Part shown: piece after piece, positions 16,259-24,684 of the stretch
Layout of the letters: every line of letters starts with the position of its first letter
How positions within the stretch are numbered: the first letter of the stretch is position 1
Assembly (NCBI GenBank): GCA_022827225.1
Contig: JAJDTJ010000022.1
Location: 1-37,694, forward strand
Direction of reading: 5' to 3'
Source: Candidatus Poribacteria bacterium
Lineage (GTDB): Bacteria; Poribacteria; WGA-4E; WGA-3G
Length of the DNA stretch: 37,694 nucleotides
Notes under the pieces: generated by a model
What the model saw: the letters and a program-made list of their open reading frames with translations, nothing else
The model's database searches: none
Told to the model about the DNA's origin: nothing
Position numbers and translations under genes: made by a program

Positions 16259-16963
16259 CTAATAGGCGAGGGCACTGAGCGTTAGCGAATAAGTGATAAC
16301 CTCATCTATGAGTTCTATTTCGCTGAAGTCGTCAACGTTCCGCGCGGTAGCACTCCCGGAACTCACGGTGAAGTCAAGATTCAGATGCGGCAAGATTTGA
16401 TAACCGATACCGCCTGAAAAAATGACGCCGGTCTGTCTGGCGTTTTCCAATGTAAGCGGTGGCTGCCACGTTACGAGCGTTGCGAGTCCCATGTTCCCGA
16501 CGAGGTAAAGACCGAACCGCCGGAAGGGGAAATACATGAAACCCGCCCCTGCGGCACCATTGGCAATCATAGTATCCTTGGTGAAATGATCGAGCGGGAG
16601 CCATGAAATCCGGCTCGTGTAGTAGAGGAGGAACTGGTCGGAGAATCCGTGCCCGATTTTTAACTCTGTTACCAAGGCGGATCTTGCTCGACGTGTGGAA
16701 GGTGACCCCTCGGCTCCTTGAGCGCTTCGCCAATAGTATTCCGCGAGCGGTTCGGCAAAACTGGTCCTGCCGACACCGGCACCGAAACCGAAAACGAAGC
16801 CTTTACGCCGTCCACCGAGTTTCTCTCGGACAAGGGGTCCGCTCTCCTCATCCATGAGACGATACCCCTGATTCCAAAAGGCATCGGCACTGTCGAGCGG
16901 GTGTAGCATGAAAAGGGTGGCAATTAATGCCAAGTATCCTAACTGTAATATAATAATTTTCAA
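16259..16963 (-). CDS. Putative outer-membrane beta-barrel protein
   Basis: This 234-residue protein has a signal peptide (about 1-27, SADA cleavage) and then alternating hydrophobic strands rich in Gly and aromatics (FVFGFGAGVG, FGLYLVGNMGLATLV, GVIFSGGIGYQI), ending in a Leu/Tyr-rich strand with C-terminal ALAY. This resembles small OmpA/OmpW-like barrels, though no family was recognised. The start appears to be TTG at 16963, with AGGAG nine bases upstream. The lipoprotein downstream may be its envelope partner. Confidence 0.6.
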   Translation of the reverse strand: MKIIILQLGYLALIATLFMLHPLDSADAFWNQGYRLMDEESGPLVREKLGGRRKGFVFGFGAGVGRTSFAEPLAEYYWRSAQGAEGSPSTRRARSALVTELKIGHGFSDQFLLYYTSRISWLPLDHFTKDTMIANGAAGAGFMYFPFRRFGLYLVGNMGLATLVTWQPPLTLENARQTGVIFSGGIGYQILPHLNLDFTVSSGSATARNVDDFSEIELIDEVITYSLTLSALAY

Positions 16964-17026
16964 TTGCGCCTGCTCCTAAAGATTCATTTTGATCGTAAAA
17001 ATGGATGGGCAACTTTCCTATCCGAT

Positions 17027-17039
17027 AGGTCCAATCTTT
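17027..17039. repeat. Short palindrome CCTATC-C-GATAGG
   Basis: A 6+1+6 palindrome lies directly after the stop of the CarboxypepD_reg gene and upstream of the barrel gene. A half-site-like CCTATCGG recurs at about 17519-17526, upstream of the CarboxypepD_reg gene. It could be an operator or a weak hairpin; evidence is slight. Confidence 0.25.
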
Positions 17040-17495
17040 CTATGATCTATTCGTGAGTGAGAAGACTAATATGATGATAAGCACTAAGAGAATTAGTGCC
17101 CAATACATAGGGACGGAACCTTGGAGAAAGGTGACAATGTTATTCTTTTTGGTCATCTTAAGTGGGACGTAATGGTCGCCACCGTCAACAACTGTTATAG
17201 GTTTACCAATCCGATCACCGTATCCCTCTTTATAGATACTGATGAGATAACGACCTACGGGAATCCCTGATTTCTCGTAGTCACCATTCGCATCGGTTGT
17301 TGCAGTATATTCTTCTCCACCTGTACTGACGATCCTGACATCAACACCTTCAATCGGGTTTTGCGCTACGGTTGTGTCAACAATCTGCCCACGGACGGTT
17401 GCACCCTGATTCTCAAAGTCACCTTGTGCAAAGATAATACTACAAGATGTTATGGCGCAGACAACGAGCATAAACGCTAAACTTAAACGAATCAT
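17040..17495 (-). CDS. CarboxypepD_reg-like domain protein with C-terminal membrane anchor
   Basis: The 151-residue protein has a signal peptide (about 1-23), one carboxypeptidase regulatory/Cna-B-like beta sandwich (about 33-115, with VRGQIVDTT, TDANGDYEKSGIPVGRY and GYGDR), a short linker and a transmembrane helix (about 130-147) followed by NRS. The domain would face the periplasm or exterior. GGGAGG precedes the ATG. It may act as a scaffold or receptor plug-like module; no enzymatic residues are seen. Confidence 0.75.
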   Translation of the reverse strand: MIRLSLAFMLVVCAITSCSIIFAQGDFENQGATVRGQIVDTTVAQNPIEGVDVRIVSTGGEEYTATTDANGDYEKSGIPVGRYLISIYKEGYGDRIGKPITVVDGGDHYVPLKMTKKNNIVTFLQGSVPMYWALILLVLIIILVFSLTNRS

Positions 17496-17609
17496 CGAAT
17501 TATCCTCCCTTGAATAACCTATCGGTTACTATTTTCCTTATTTTTCTCAACCTACATCTCACAGAAAACCAATTACTGATGGCTGACTGCTGAAGGTTGA
17601 ACGCTTCTG

Positions 17610-18458
17610 TTATTTTCTGGCATCCGCTAACAGACGCTGAAGGGTTCCCCCTAAAATCTCTGCTTTGTCAGTCTCAGGGATAAAAGTACAATGCGTCCGA
17701 AACGCTTCAAGCGAATGCTGATACGTCATAAATCTCCGAACAACAGGATAATCCGAGCCCCAACAGAGACGGCCAGGACCGAAGTGTTCGTAGAGGGCGC
17801 GCACGATCCAGTGTGTATCCGAATGCGGATAATCCCACGAAACCTGTGAGACATACGCGAAACCTGACATCTTGATATGAATATTCGGGACATTCGCTGA
17901 AGCGAGTACCTGCTTGAGTTGCGGATACGGGTGTTCCTCACCTGCCCGCGCACCGCCCATGTGATGGCATAGGAACGGTACACTCGGAAACTCTGCAGCA
18001 ATCTTACGGAGTGCCTCGTGCTGATGGCTGCCCATAGCGATACTGGCAATGAGTCCCATGTCGGCTGTTGTGTGAAAAAAGTGTTCCCCTTCTTCGGAGA
18101 AGAACCAGCTCCCGTCGTCATCGCCCCTGAGATAGTGTGTATAACCCTTGAGATTATATTTCTCTGCAGCTGCTTTCAACCGGTCAGCCGCGCCTGCCGT
18201 ATGATACGTGTCCGTCCATGAGCAATCCACATCGGCGAATTGAATCAACCGTTCCGGGTAGCGATCGACGCACGCTGCGACGTAATCGTTATTGTCCGGG
18301 TTCCTCTCAATCCGTGCGCAGATAAGCACGGCTTTATCAACGTTGTGCAGGTCCATTTCGTGGAGGAGTTGTTCAACTTTGCCACGGCTTTCGTCATCAG
18401 GGACAGGCGGTTGGTAGGGCCAACGGGGCCATGCGTGTGTATGTGAATCAATGATCAT
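17610..18458 (-). CDS. TIM-barrel amidohydrolase (Amidohydro_2)
   Basis: The 282-residue protein begins MIIDSHTHAW, giving His6-x-His8. It carries the later metal-site HH in FLCHHMGG and the Asp in WGSDYPV, the arrangement of the Amidohydro_2 (ACMSD/gamma-resorcylate decarboxylase-like) family. Members hydrolyse lactones or decarboxylate aromatic acids. The gene start lies inside the last 11 bases of the ABC ATPase gene, so the two are translationally coupled. The link suggests it processes the imported compound, or it may only share the message. Confidence 0.85.
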   Translation of the reverse strand: MIIDSHTHAWPRWPYQPPVPDDESRGKVEQLLHEMDLHNVDKAVLICARIERNPDNNDYVAACVDRYPERLIQFADVDCSWTDTYHTAGAADRLKAAAEKYNLKGYTHYLRGDDDGSWFFSEEGEHFFHTTADMGLIASIAMGSHQHEALRKIAAEFPSVPFLCHHMGGARAGEEHPYPQLKQVLASANVPNIHIKMSGFAYVSQVSWDYPHSDTHWIVRALYEHFGPGRLCWGSDYPVVRRFMTYQHSLEAFRTHCTFIPETDKAEILGGTLQRLLADARK

Positions 18459-20037
18459 TATTTTCTCCTGCGAGTGTTCTTGTCGCTGGTGCGGTTTCCA
18501 ATTTCGCCTCGTGCAATCCGAGCATCAAGGCACCCAATTCCTGCTTATCGGTTTCGGTGGGTTTCACGATACCGACAATCTTGCCATCGTACATCACAGC
18601 GATTCTGTCGCTGAGATGGAGCAGTTCGTCTAATTCCGAAGATACTAGTAAAACCGCTTTGCCACGGTTCCGAGCATGAATAAGCCGTGTATGGACGAAT
18701 TCCGCTGCGTGTATGTCTAACCCGCGTGTCGGATGCGCGGCAATAATAACTTCCGGGTTCATCTCCAACTCACGCGCAACGACAACCTTCTGTTGGTTGC
18801 CGCCAGACAGCACTTTAATCCGATCCGAGACATCCCCGATCCGAATCTGGTATTTATCCATAGCGTTCAGCGCAGCTCGCTGGATAGATTTTCGCTGAAG
18901 TATACCGTGCCGACAATACCGCCGCATTTTATGGCGCCTGATAATAAAGTTGTCGTCAATACGGTCATTCAAACTGATTCCATGTCGGTGTCTATCGGCT
19001 GGAATGTGCGCAACCCGTTCGCCGTTTAGCGTAAGCGTTCCGCTATCAATTTGTCGTAGACCTGTCAGGACCTCAACGAGTTCTGTCTGTCCGTTCCCTT
19101 CCACGCCTGCTATTCCGACGATTTCACCCGGAAACACGGCGAGACTGACTTCGTTAAGGAGTCGTTTGCCAGTCTCTCTATTTGATAGGACGTTTCTCCA
19201 CCGATGTCCGCTCCCTATATTTGAACTTTTAGAGAGTGTAACATTCTCCATACAGAGCATCGGTGTTGCGTTCACGCTCTGTTCTCGTGTCACAGCACTT
19301 GGAATGACGGGTTCACCGAGCATCATTTCTGCTAACATGGCTGAGTCGGTATCAGTTATGGGGCAGGTGTTGACAACTTGCCCGCGCCGCATCACCGTGA
19401 CAGTATCGGCGATCGCCATCACTTCATCGAGTTTGTGCGTAATAATAATGAGGCTCGTACCCTCACTTTTGAGGGTACGCAGGCAATTGAAAAGCCCTTC
19501 GACCTCCTGCGGTGCAAGCACTGCTGTCGGTTCATCCATGATGAGGATGTCTGCACCGTGATAGAGGACTTTCAGGATTTCGGTGTGCTGTTGTGTGCCG
19601 ATCGGGAGTGATTCGACAGGTGTGTTCAGCGGCACATCAAACCCGAGCTGCATCGCGAGTTCGGTAATTTTCTTTTCCGCTTCACGGTAATCGAGGATCA
19701 CACCGAAGGTGCGGGGTTCTTTAGCAAGGACGATGTTCTGGAGCGCGGTAAAGACAGGAATAAGTGTGAAGTGTTGTTGAACCATCCCTAAACCGAGACG
19801 CATCGCATGTCGCGGAGAGGCTATAGCCGCGCGCTTTCCATTAACAAAAATCTCGCCTGCATTGGCTTGATACAGTCCATAGAGGGTTTTCATCAATGTA
19901 GATTTACCGGCACCGTTTTCACCGACGATAGCGTGAATTTCGCCGCGTTGGAGCGTAAAGTCCACCGAGTCGTTTGCTTGGACCTGTCCAAACTGTTTGC
20001 TAATGCCGTGCATCTCGATAATGGGTGCGTCTGTCAT
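18448..20037 (-). CDS. ABC transporter ATPase with two nucleotide-binding domains (BMP-linked, RbsA/MglA type)
   Basis: The 529-residue protein contains two fused ATPase domains. The first has Walker A GENGAGKST (39-47) and Walker B LIMDEPT. The second has the degenerate Walker A GVEGNGQTEL and signature LSGGNQQK. This asymmetry is usual in sugar and nucleoside importers. It starts five bases after the BMP gene. The first-domain signature region reads LPIGTQQHTEIL, near the common form in this subfamily. The permease genes normally following (two) are absent here. Confidence 0.92.
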   Translation of the reverse strand: MTDAPIIEMHGISKQFGQVQANDSVDFTLQRGEIHAIVGENGAGKSTLMKTLYGLYQANAGEIFVNGKRAAIASPRHAMRLGLGMVQQHFTLIPVFTALQNIVLAKEPRTFGVILDYREAEKKITELAMQLGFDVPLNTPVESLPIGTQQHTEILKVLYHGADILIMDEPTAVLAPQEVEGLFNCLRTLKSEGTSLIIITHKLDEVMAIADTVTVMRRGQVVNTCPITDTDSAMLAEMMLGEPVIPSAVTREQSVNATPMLCMENVTLSKSSNIGSGHRWRNVLSNRETGKRLLNEVSLAVFPGEIVGIAGVEGNGQTELVEVLTGLRQIDSGTLTLNGERVAHIPADRHRHGISLNDRIDDNFIIRRHKMRRYCRHGILQRKSIQRAALNAMDKYQIRIGDVSDRIKVLSGGNQQKVVVARELEMNPEVIIAAHPTRGLDIHAAEFVHTRLIHARNRGKAVLLVSSELDELLHLSDRIAVMYDGKIVGIVKPTETDKQELGALMLGLHEAKLETAPATRTLAGENNDH

Positions 20038-20042
20038 ATCTA

Positions 20043-21017
20043 CTACCGTTCATGGGGAACGACGATATCGCCGGCGATAATTTTCGCTTTGAATACCTCG
20101 ACCTGCTTCAGAATTTCATCCGAAAGGAGTTCACGGTTCACATCGTCAACGATATATTCGACACCGCCTTTTTTGAGTCCATAATCTTTCAAGCCACCGG
20201 CGAAGTTCCCTTCTTGGACACTCTTTATCGTTTCATAGACCGACATTTCCACGCCTTTGATGACGCTTGTGAGTACTAAACCCGGCGCGAGGTGGTTGCC
20301 GTTAGAATCGACCCATATAATCAATTTTTCTTTCGCTTTCGCGGCTTCAAGTACACCGAGTCCACTTGCGCCCGCGGCGGCGAGAATAATATCTACGCCG
20401 CTGTTGTATTGCGCAAGCGCGAGTTCTTTGGCTTTCGCAGGATCGTTGAAGGCTTGTGGCGTAACACCGACATAATCGGTTACCAGTTCGACATCAGGGT
20501 TTGCTGCCTTCATGCCAGCGTGGAACCCGATTTCAAACGCCTCAACGAGCGGCACCTTCATCCCGCCGATAAAACCGATCTGTTTCGTCTCCGTTTTTAA
20601 CGCCGCCATGACACCTGCTAAGTATGTCCCTTCGTGGGCGCGGTAGGTGAGTGAAGCGACATTCGGTTGTTCGATGATTGCGTCAATCAACGCGAACTTG
20701 ACATCCGGGAAGTCGGCTGCGACACGTTTCATGGGTTCTTGAAAAAGGAAACCGACCCCGATAATAAGATCGTGTTTCAGTTTCGCTAACCTGCGGAGCG
20801 TCAATTCGGTATCCGTACTCTGGCTTGGGGTGACCTCTGTGAGTTTGAACCCCCATTCGTTTTCTGCTTTTTTCGCGCCAGCATAGGCAGCATCGCAAAA
20901 TGAGAGATCACCGCGTCCCGTCACATCGTAGATAAGACCAACTTTCAGTGCGGCGGTGGCTGTTCCTGCTACTGCGAAAAATGCAGTAAAAAGTGCAACA
21001 AAAATTCTTATATGCAA
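20043..21017 (-). CDS. BMP/PnrA-type periplasmic substrate-binding protein
   Basis: The 324-residue protein has a signal peptide (about 1-22, cleavage after TATA) and the BMP fold: an N-terminal VGLIYDVTGRGDLSFCDAAY, the hinge-region FIGGMKVPLVEAFEIGFHAG, and a C-terminal DVNRELLSDEIL. BMP proteins bind nucleosides or related ligands for ABC uptake. The start is TTG at 21017, with AGAGGAA upstream; no nearby ATG keeps the signal peptide. It is probably made from the promoter at 21082-21110 together with the ATPase and amidohydrolase genes. Confidence 0.9.
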   Translation of the reverse strand: MHIRIFVALFTAFFAVAGTATAALKVGLIYDVTGRGDLSFCDAAYAGAKKAENEWGFKLTEVTPSQSTDTELTLRRLAKLKHDLIIGVGFLFQEPMKRVAADFPDVKFALIDAIIEQPNVASLTYRAHEGTYLAGVMAALKTETKQIGFIGGMKVPLVEAFEIGFHAGMKAANPDVELVTDYVGVTPQAFNDPAKAKELALAQYNSGVDIILAAAGASGLGVLEAAKAKEKLIIWVDSNGNHLAPGLVLTSVIKGVEMSVYETIKSVQEGNFAGGLKDYGLKKGGVEYIVDDVNRELLSDEILKQVEVFKAKIIAGDIVVPHER

Positions 21018-21081
21018 AATAATTTCCTCTCTATGCTGTTATATTCCTTTAAATGTGATTGGCGTATCCTCAACACTATCT

Positions 21082-21110
21082 ATCATACACCATAACAGAC
21101 GTACATGCAA
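21082..21110 (-). promoter_or_regulatory. Promoter of the BMP-ABC-amidohydrolase unit
   Basis: Minus-strand TTGCAT (21105-21110), a 17-base spacer and TATGAT (21082-21087). The -10 is good and the -35 moderate. The same -35 hexamer, TTGCAT, is used at 34227-34232. Confidence 0.45.
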
Positions 21111-21145
21111 GACTTCTTATCGTCATGGTTGATTGTTAAAAGATG

Positions 21146-21174
21146 TTGACTTTTTAATTTTTTACCGTTATGCT
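21146..21174 (+). promoter_or_regulatory. Promoter of the LamG-like gene pair
   Basis: TTGACT (21146-21151), a 17-base spacer and TATGCT (21169-21174). The preceding G through the spacer is the 19-mer GTTGACTTTTTAATTTTTT, also found in the promoter at 792-820. The leader is about 80 bases. Confidence 0.5.
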
Positions 21175-21260
21175 ATTTACAGTTTTCCAGCTATTGCAGT
21201 GATAGCAGGAAAAAATTGCTGAATGCCTAAGTTATGTTGATATCAAAATGGAGGCGAATT

Positions 21261-21941
21261 ATGAGAATAGTTATCACATTGCCGAAATTAGCAGCATTGA
21301 GTCTCATTGCGGTTTTCGGTGTGGTACTTTCACTACCGACGCACGCTGGCACCCAGTTATGGGATTTTGAAGAAAAGCATGATGACTGGAAAGTTGCCAA
21401 TGGGCAGTGGGAGATCAAAGGTGGGGTCTACCATGTTGACAAGGGTGGACAAGCGGAACACTCTCTTGTTGGCGAAGAAGATTGGGACGACTACACTATT
21501 GAAGCAAAAGTGCGTCTTGATGAAGGAAACTGGGCAGGTATCGCTTTTCGGGCACAGAGCGAGATGGAATACTATGTTTACTACTTCAATGTTCCGAGCA
21601 ACATCTCAGAACTTTGGCGACACAAAGATGGTGGCTGGAATGCCCGTGACAATATCTCACAACCTCCTGTTGTTGGAGGTGTTAAGATAGCGAACGATGA
21701 ATGGTTAGATGTGAAGATAATCGTTGACGGCAATACCTTTGAGTTGTACCTCAACGGTGAATTTCAATCTGAAGATAAAGATGATGCCTACAAAACCGGT
21801 CAAGTCGGTGTGTGGGCATGGGAAACTGAGGCAAGTTTTGACGATTTCACTGTTAGCGGTGATAATATAGAGGATACCCTTGCAGTTGATGCGAATCGCA
21901 AACTTGCAACAACATGGGGTCGTCTCAAACGGACTTACTAA
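21261..21941 (+). CDS. Secreted LamG/DUF1080-like protein with TTWGRLK tail, copy 1
   Basis: The 226-residue protein has a signal peptide (cleavage near THA/GT) and one concanavalin-like beta sandwich of the DUF1080/LamG type (about 32-200: WDFEEKHDDWKV, YTIEAKVRLDEGNWAGIAFR, WLDVKIIVDGNTFELYLNG, GQVGVWAWETEASFDDF). It ends in VDANRKLATTWGRLKRTY. GGAGG lies six bases before the ATG at 21261. Such domains bind or hydrolyse glycans; no catalytic residues are evident. The next gene is a close paralogue. The C-terminal tail is also found on the carbohydrate-binding-like protein at 36816-37508. Confidence 0.85.
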   Translation: MRIVITLPKLAALSLIAVFGVVLSLPTHAGTQLWDFEEKHDDWKVANGQWEIKGGVYHVDKGGQAEHSLVGEEDWDDYTIEAKVRLDEGNWAGIAFRAQSEMEYYVYYFNVPSNISELWRHKDGGWNARDNISQPPVVGGVKIANDEWLDVKIIVDGNTFELYLNGEFQSEDKDDAYKTGQVGVWAWETEASFDDFTVSGDNIEDTLAVDANRKLATTWGRLKRTY

Positions 21942-21961
21942 CAGAACTTATGCCAACCCGC

Positions 21962-21989
21962 TGCAGGCAGGATTCAAAACCCGCCTGCA
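21962..21989. repeat. Inverted repeat between the LamG-like paralogues
   Basis: TGCAGGC (21962-21968) and GCCTGCA (21983-21989) form a seven-pair stem with a 14-base loop. No T-run follows, so it is not a strong terminator and may modulate expression of the second paralogue or be a small repeat. Confidence 0.5.
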
Positions 21990-22033
21990 CTGCTTACTAT
22001 GTTAAATCTTTTATAGAGGAGTCGTATTGCGAA

Positions 22034-22702
22034 ATGAAATACCTTTTTTCAGTTACGATAAGTTGTTGTGTCCTTGTGCTTGTAGCCTCCGTCGCTTTTG
22101 CCGGTGAACAGACGTGGTCGTTTGATTCGGATGCTGACGACTGGGCGGTCGCTAATGGTGTTTGGAGCGTTGAAGACGGTGCTTATAAACTCGCTAAGGG
22201 CGGTAGAGCCGAACACTCACTCGTCGGTGAGGCAGGCTGGGCAGACTATACCGTTGAAGCGAAAGTACGACTTGATGACGGAAACTGGGCAGGGGTCGTT
22301 TTTCGCGCCCAAAGTGAGATGGAATACTACGTCTACTATCTCAACGTCCCGAATAATAAGACGGAACTCTGGCGACATAAGACAGGCGGATGGGACGCAC
22401 GCGACAAGATCGGTGAACTCCCAGGCTCTAATGTCACGATCGCCAACGGCGAGTGGTTCGATATGCGAGTCACCGTGGACGGCATTTCAATGAAACTCTG
22501 GATTAACGGTGAAGATCAAGGGGAACTCACTGATGAAACCGGTGCCGGATACGCCGCTGGCAAAGCCGGTGTTTGGGCATGGGAAACAGCGGCGAGTTTT
22601 GATGATGTTAAGGTTTCTGGCGACGCTATAGAAAGCCTTACACCCGTGGAACCCCAAGATAAATTAACGACTACATGGGGACGCATCAAACAGCAGTTTT
22701 AG
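22034..22702 (+). CDS. Secreted LamG/DUF1080-like protein with TTWGRIK tail, copy 2
   Basis: The 222-residue paralogue of the upstream gene has a signal peptide (about 1-23, VAFA cleavage) and the same sandwich, with nearly identical blocks such as AEHSLVGE, WAGVVFRAQSEMEYYVYY and GVWAWETAASFDD. It ends in VEPQDKLTTTWGRIKQQF, in exact register with copy 1. ATG 22034 is chosen because it opens the signal peptide and has AGGAG 12 bases upstream. A terminator follows at 22772-22799. The pair arose by tandem duplication; the substrates are unknown. Confidence 0.85.
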   Translation: MKYLFSVTISCCVLVLVASVAFAGEQTWSFDSDADDWAVANGVWSVEDGAYKLAKGGRAEHSLVGEAGWADYTVEAKVRLDDGNWAGVVFRAQSEMEYYVYYLNVPNNKTELWRHKTGGWDARDKIGELPGSNVTIANGEWFDMRVTVDGISMKLWINGEDQGELTDETGAGYAAGKAGVWAWETAASFDDVKVSGDAIESLTPVEPQDKLTTTWGRIKQQF

Positions 22703-22736
22703 AGAACGTCTCTTTAGATAATACGGACAGTGGCAC

Positions 22737-24548
22737 ATGCGACCGAAAATTTCTTGTTCCACAGTTATATGGGTGGCACTCGTAGGGTGCCACCTTTTTG
22801 TCATTTCACAGGTTCAATACGCCTTCTCCCAATTGGAAACACGCTCGGACATCACAACGCAGCTCCGTACCTATAGGGCACAACTCGCTGCGGATGGGAC
22901 GCAGGTCACGATTCGTCTGAAACTCGCAAAATTATACCTCCAAATTGAGGCTTACACCGAAGCCGTTGGCGAGTACCGACAAGTCATAACGGCTCTGGAA
23001 GTGAACGATGTTCCCAAAAGCGCCGCGAGTCCGCGCAACCCCGATATCTCGGCGGCTTATCACGGCTTAGGGTTGGCGTATGCTGGACTCGAAAAATTTG
23101 ATGATGCCATCGCGGCGTATCAGCGCGCTATTGCCTCTGCCCCCGATTCGGCGTATACCTACGCAGCTTTGGGGAGTGCTTACGCCAATATACACCGTTA
23201 CGCCGAAGCACTCGAGGCTTACAAGATAGCGGTTGCATTGGATGCCGACGATAAGATGATTCATCACCAACTTGGGAACGTCTATAGCAAACGCGGCGAA
23301 CACGCAGCAGCGATCCGGCATCAACGACAGGCGGTCGCGCTTGCACCGAGGTTCGGGGCTGCGCATTATCAGTTAGGGCTTCTCTATGCCCACGAAAAGC
23401 GGTGGGACGACGCAATTACCGCATATCGCACCGCATATCAGCAGGATCCGACACTCGTTGAGGCACTCTACAATCTTGCGCAAGCGTATCGCCGCATCGG
23501 AGATACCACAGCGGCGCGTGAGCAGATGGAACGCTTTCAGGAACGAAAAGCTGTGCTTGATCCGCTCCACCAATTGCGCGGCGCGCTGCAGCGGACACAG
23601 GACCCAACCGAACGCGCACAGATCCTCACCAATATCGGTAGACGTTACCTCAAAGATGGAAATTATGAGAAAGCCGTCTGGGAATACCAGAAGGCACTCG
23701 CCATGAATCCACAACTGGCACCGGCTTATAACGGTATCGGTATAGCGTATACCATGCTTGAGAAATACTCGGAAGCGATAGATGCACAGCAGAAGGCGTT
23801 AGCACTTCAACCGGACTTTGTGGAGGCACACGCCGGGCTCGGCTTGGCATATCTCAAGCAGAACAGGGCAGAACCCGCCCTAAAACATTACCGTCAAGCG
23901 GTTGCACTGGATCCCCAATTTTTAGAAGCACACCAGAAAATTGCGATGATTTTGCTAAATCTGGGAAGTTACGCAGCAGCAGTTGAGACGTATCAGAAAA
24001 TTATCGCACTGAAACCGGACGAGGCAGAGGCGTATCACAACCTCGGTCTCTGTTACGCCCATCAGGCGAGAGCAGATAGTGATACCGGTCAGCAACTCGC
24101 TCCGAATTTGACCGCTGCAGCGTTGACAGCACTTGAAAAGGCGGTTGATCTTTCATCGCAATCCCTGACTCAATCTCCGTTTTTGGTGGAGACCTATTAC
24201 CTCATCGGTGAACTTCAAGCGAGTAAAGGCGATTTCAGAAAGGCGGAGAAGGCGTACTTGGCATCTAAGTTGCCGAAGGCGTACCATGCCCTTGCACAGT
24301 TAAGCGCGAAAAAAGCGGATACCGAACCCAGTGTAACCTTGGAGACAGCGCGACGGTATGCACAACAAGCAATCGACTTGGATCCGAGTGTCGCCAGTTA
24401 TTACAACACACTCGCGCTCATTGAATTCCGTCAAGGTGATTATCGGCGGGCAGAGAAGGCGATCCGAAAGGCGTTGGAACTCGAACCGAACAATCAAAAC
24501 TACCAACAAGGGCTGAAACAGATTTCTGGTAAATTGGCAGAAGAATAA
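22737..24548 (+). CDS. TPR-repeat protein with N-terminal signal sequence
   Basis: The 603-residue protein has an N-terminal hydrophobic segment (about 8-31) serving as signal peptide or anchor, then many tetratricopeptide repeats from about 40 to the end (recurring A-x-x-x-Y/L-G-x-x-Y and ALxLxP signatures, as in AYHGLGLAYAGLEKFDDAI and AYNGIGIAYTMLEKYSEAI). TPR arrays mediate protein-protein contacts, here probably in the periplasm. The ribosome-binding site is weak. A strong intrinsic terminator overlaps the signal-sequence codons, so transcription from the LamG genes would seldom reach this gene. A downstream start would remove the signal sequence. Confidence 0.85.
   Translation: MRPKISCSTVIWVALVGCHLFVISQVQYAFSQLETRSDITTQLRTYRAQLAADGTQVTIRLKLAKLYLQIEAYTEAVGEYRQVITALEVNDVPKSAASPRNPDISAAYHGLGLAYAGLEKFDDAIAAYQRAIASAPDSAYTYAALGSAYANIHRYAEALEAYKIAVALDADDKMIHHQLGNVYSKRGEHAAAIRHQRQAVALAPRFGAAHYQLGLLYAHEKRWDDAITAYRTAYQQDPTLVEALYNLAQAYRRIGDTTAAREQMERFQERKAVLDPLHQLRGALQRTQDPTERAQILTNIGRRYLKDGNYEKAVWEYQKALAMNPQLAPAYNGIGIAYTMLEKYSEAIDAQQKALALQPDFVEAHAGLGLAYLKQNRAEPALKHYRQAVALDPQFLEAHQKIAMILLNLGSYAAAVETYQKIIALKPDEAEAYHNLGLCYAHQARADSDTGQQLAPNLTAAALTALEKAVDLSSQSLTQSPFLVETYYLIGELQASKGDFRKAEKAYLASKLPKAYHALAQLSAKKADTEPSVTLETARRYAQQAIDLDPSVASYYNTLALIEFRQGDYRRAEKAIRKALELEPNNQNYQQGLKQISGKLAEE
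22772..22799 (+). terminator. Intrinsic terminator inside the start of the TPR gene
   Basis: GGTGGCAC (22772-22779), a seven-base loop and GTGCCACC (22787-22794) form a perfect eight-pair GC-rich stem followed immediately by TTTTT (22795-22799). It lies 70 bases after the LamG copy 2 stop and inside codons 12-21 of the TPR gene. Confidence 0.8.
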
Positions 24549-24635
24549 AAGCACCCCGAAAACTCTGAAGAGATATCCCCAAAACTTCCCTTCGGCGAAA
24601 GATCTGTGTTGTAACGCGGAGTCCACATTTTTTGT

Positions 24636-24666
24636 TTGACACTCACACACAAATGTGATTTACTAT
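24636..24666 (+). promoter_or_regulatory. Possible promoter of the small membrane protein gene
   Basis: TTGACA (24636-24641) is perfect, but the best -10 (TACTAT, 24661-24666) is at a long 19-base spacing. It sits close to the ATG at 24685, leaving a very short leader. Confidence 0.35.
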
Positions 24667-24684
24667 ACACGAAGGAGATATTCG

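Noticed and set aside
15562..16275. Longer start for the lipoprotein at 16275
   Set aside because: It would bury the lipobox deeper, overlap the preceding gene and lack a ribosome-binding site; ATG 16236 has GGAGG seven bases upstream.
24300..24650. Minus-strand frame opposite the end of the TPR gene
   Set aside because: It has no ribosome-binding site or recognisable domain and lies antisense to regular TPRs.
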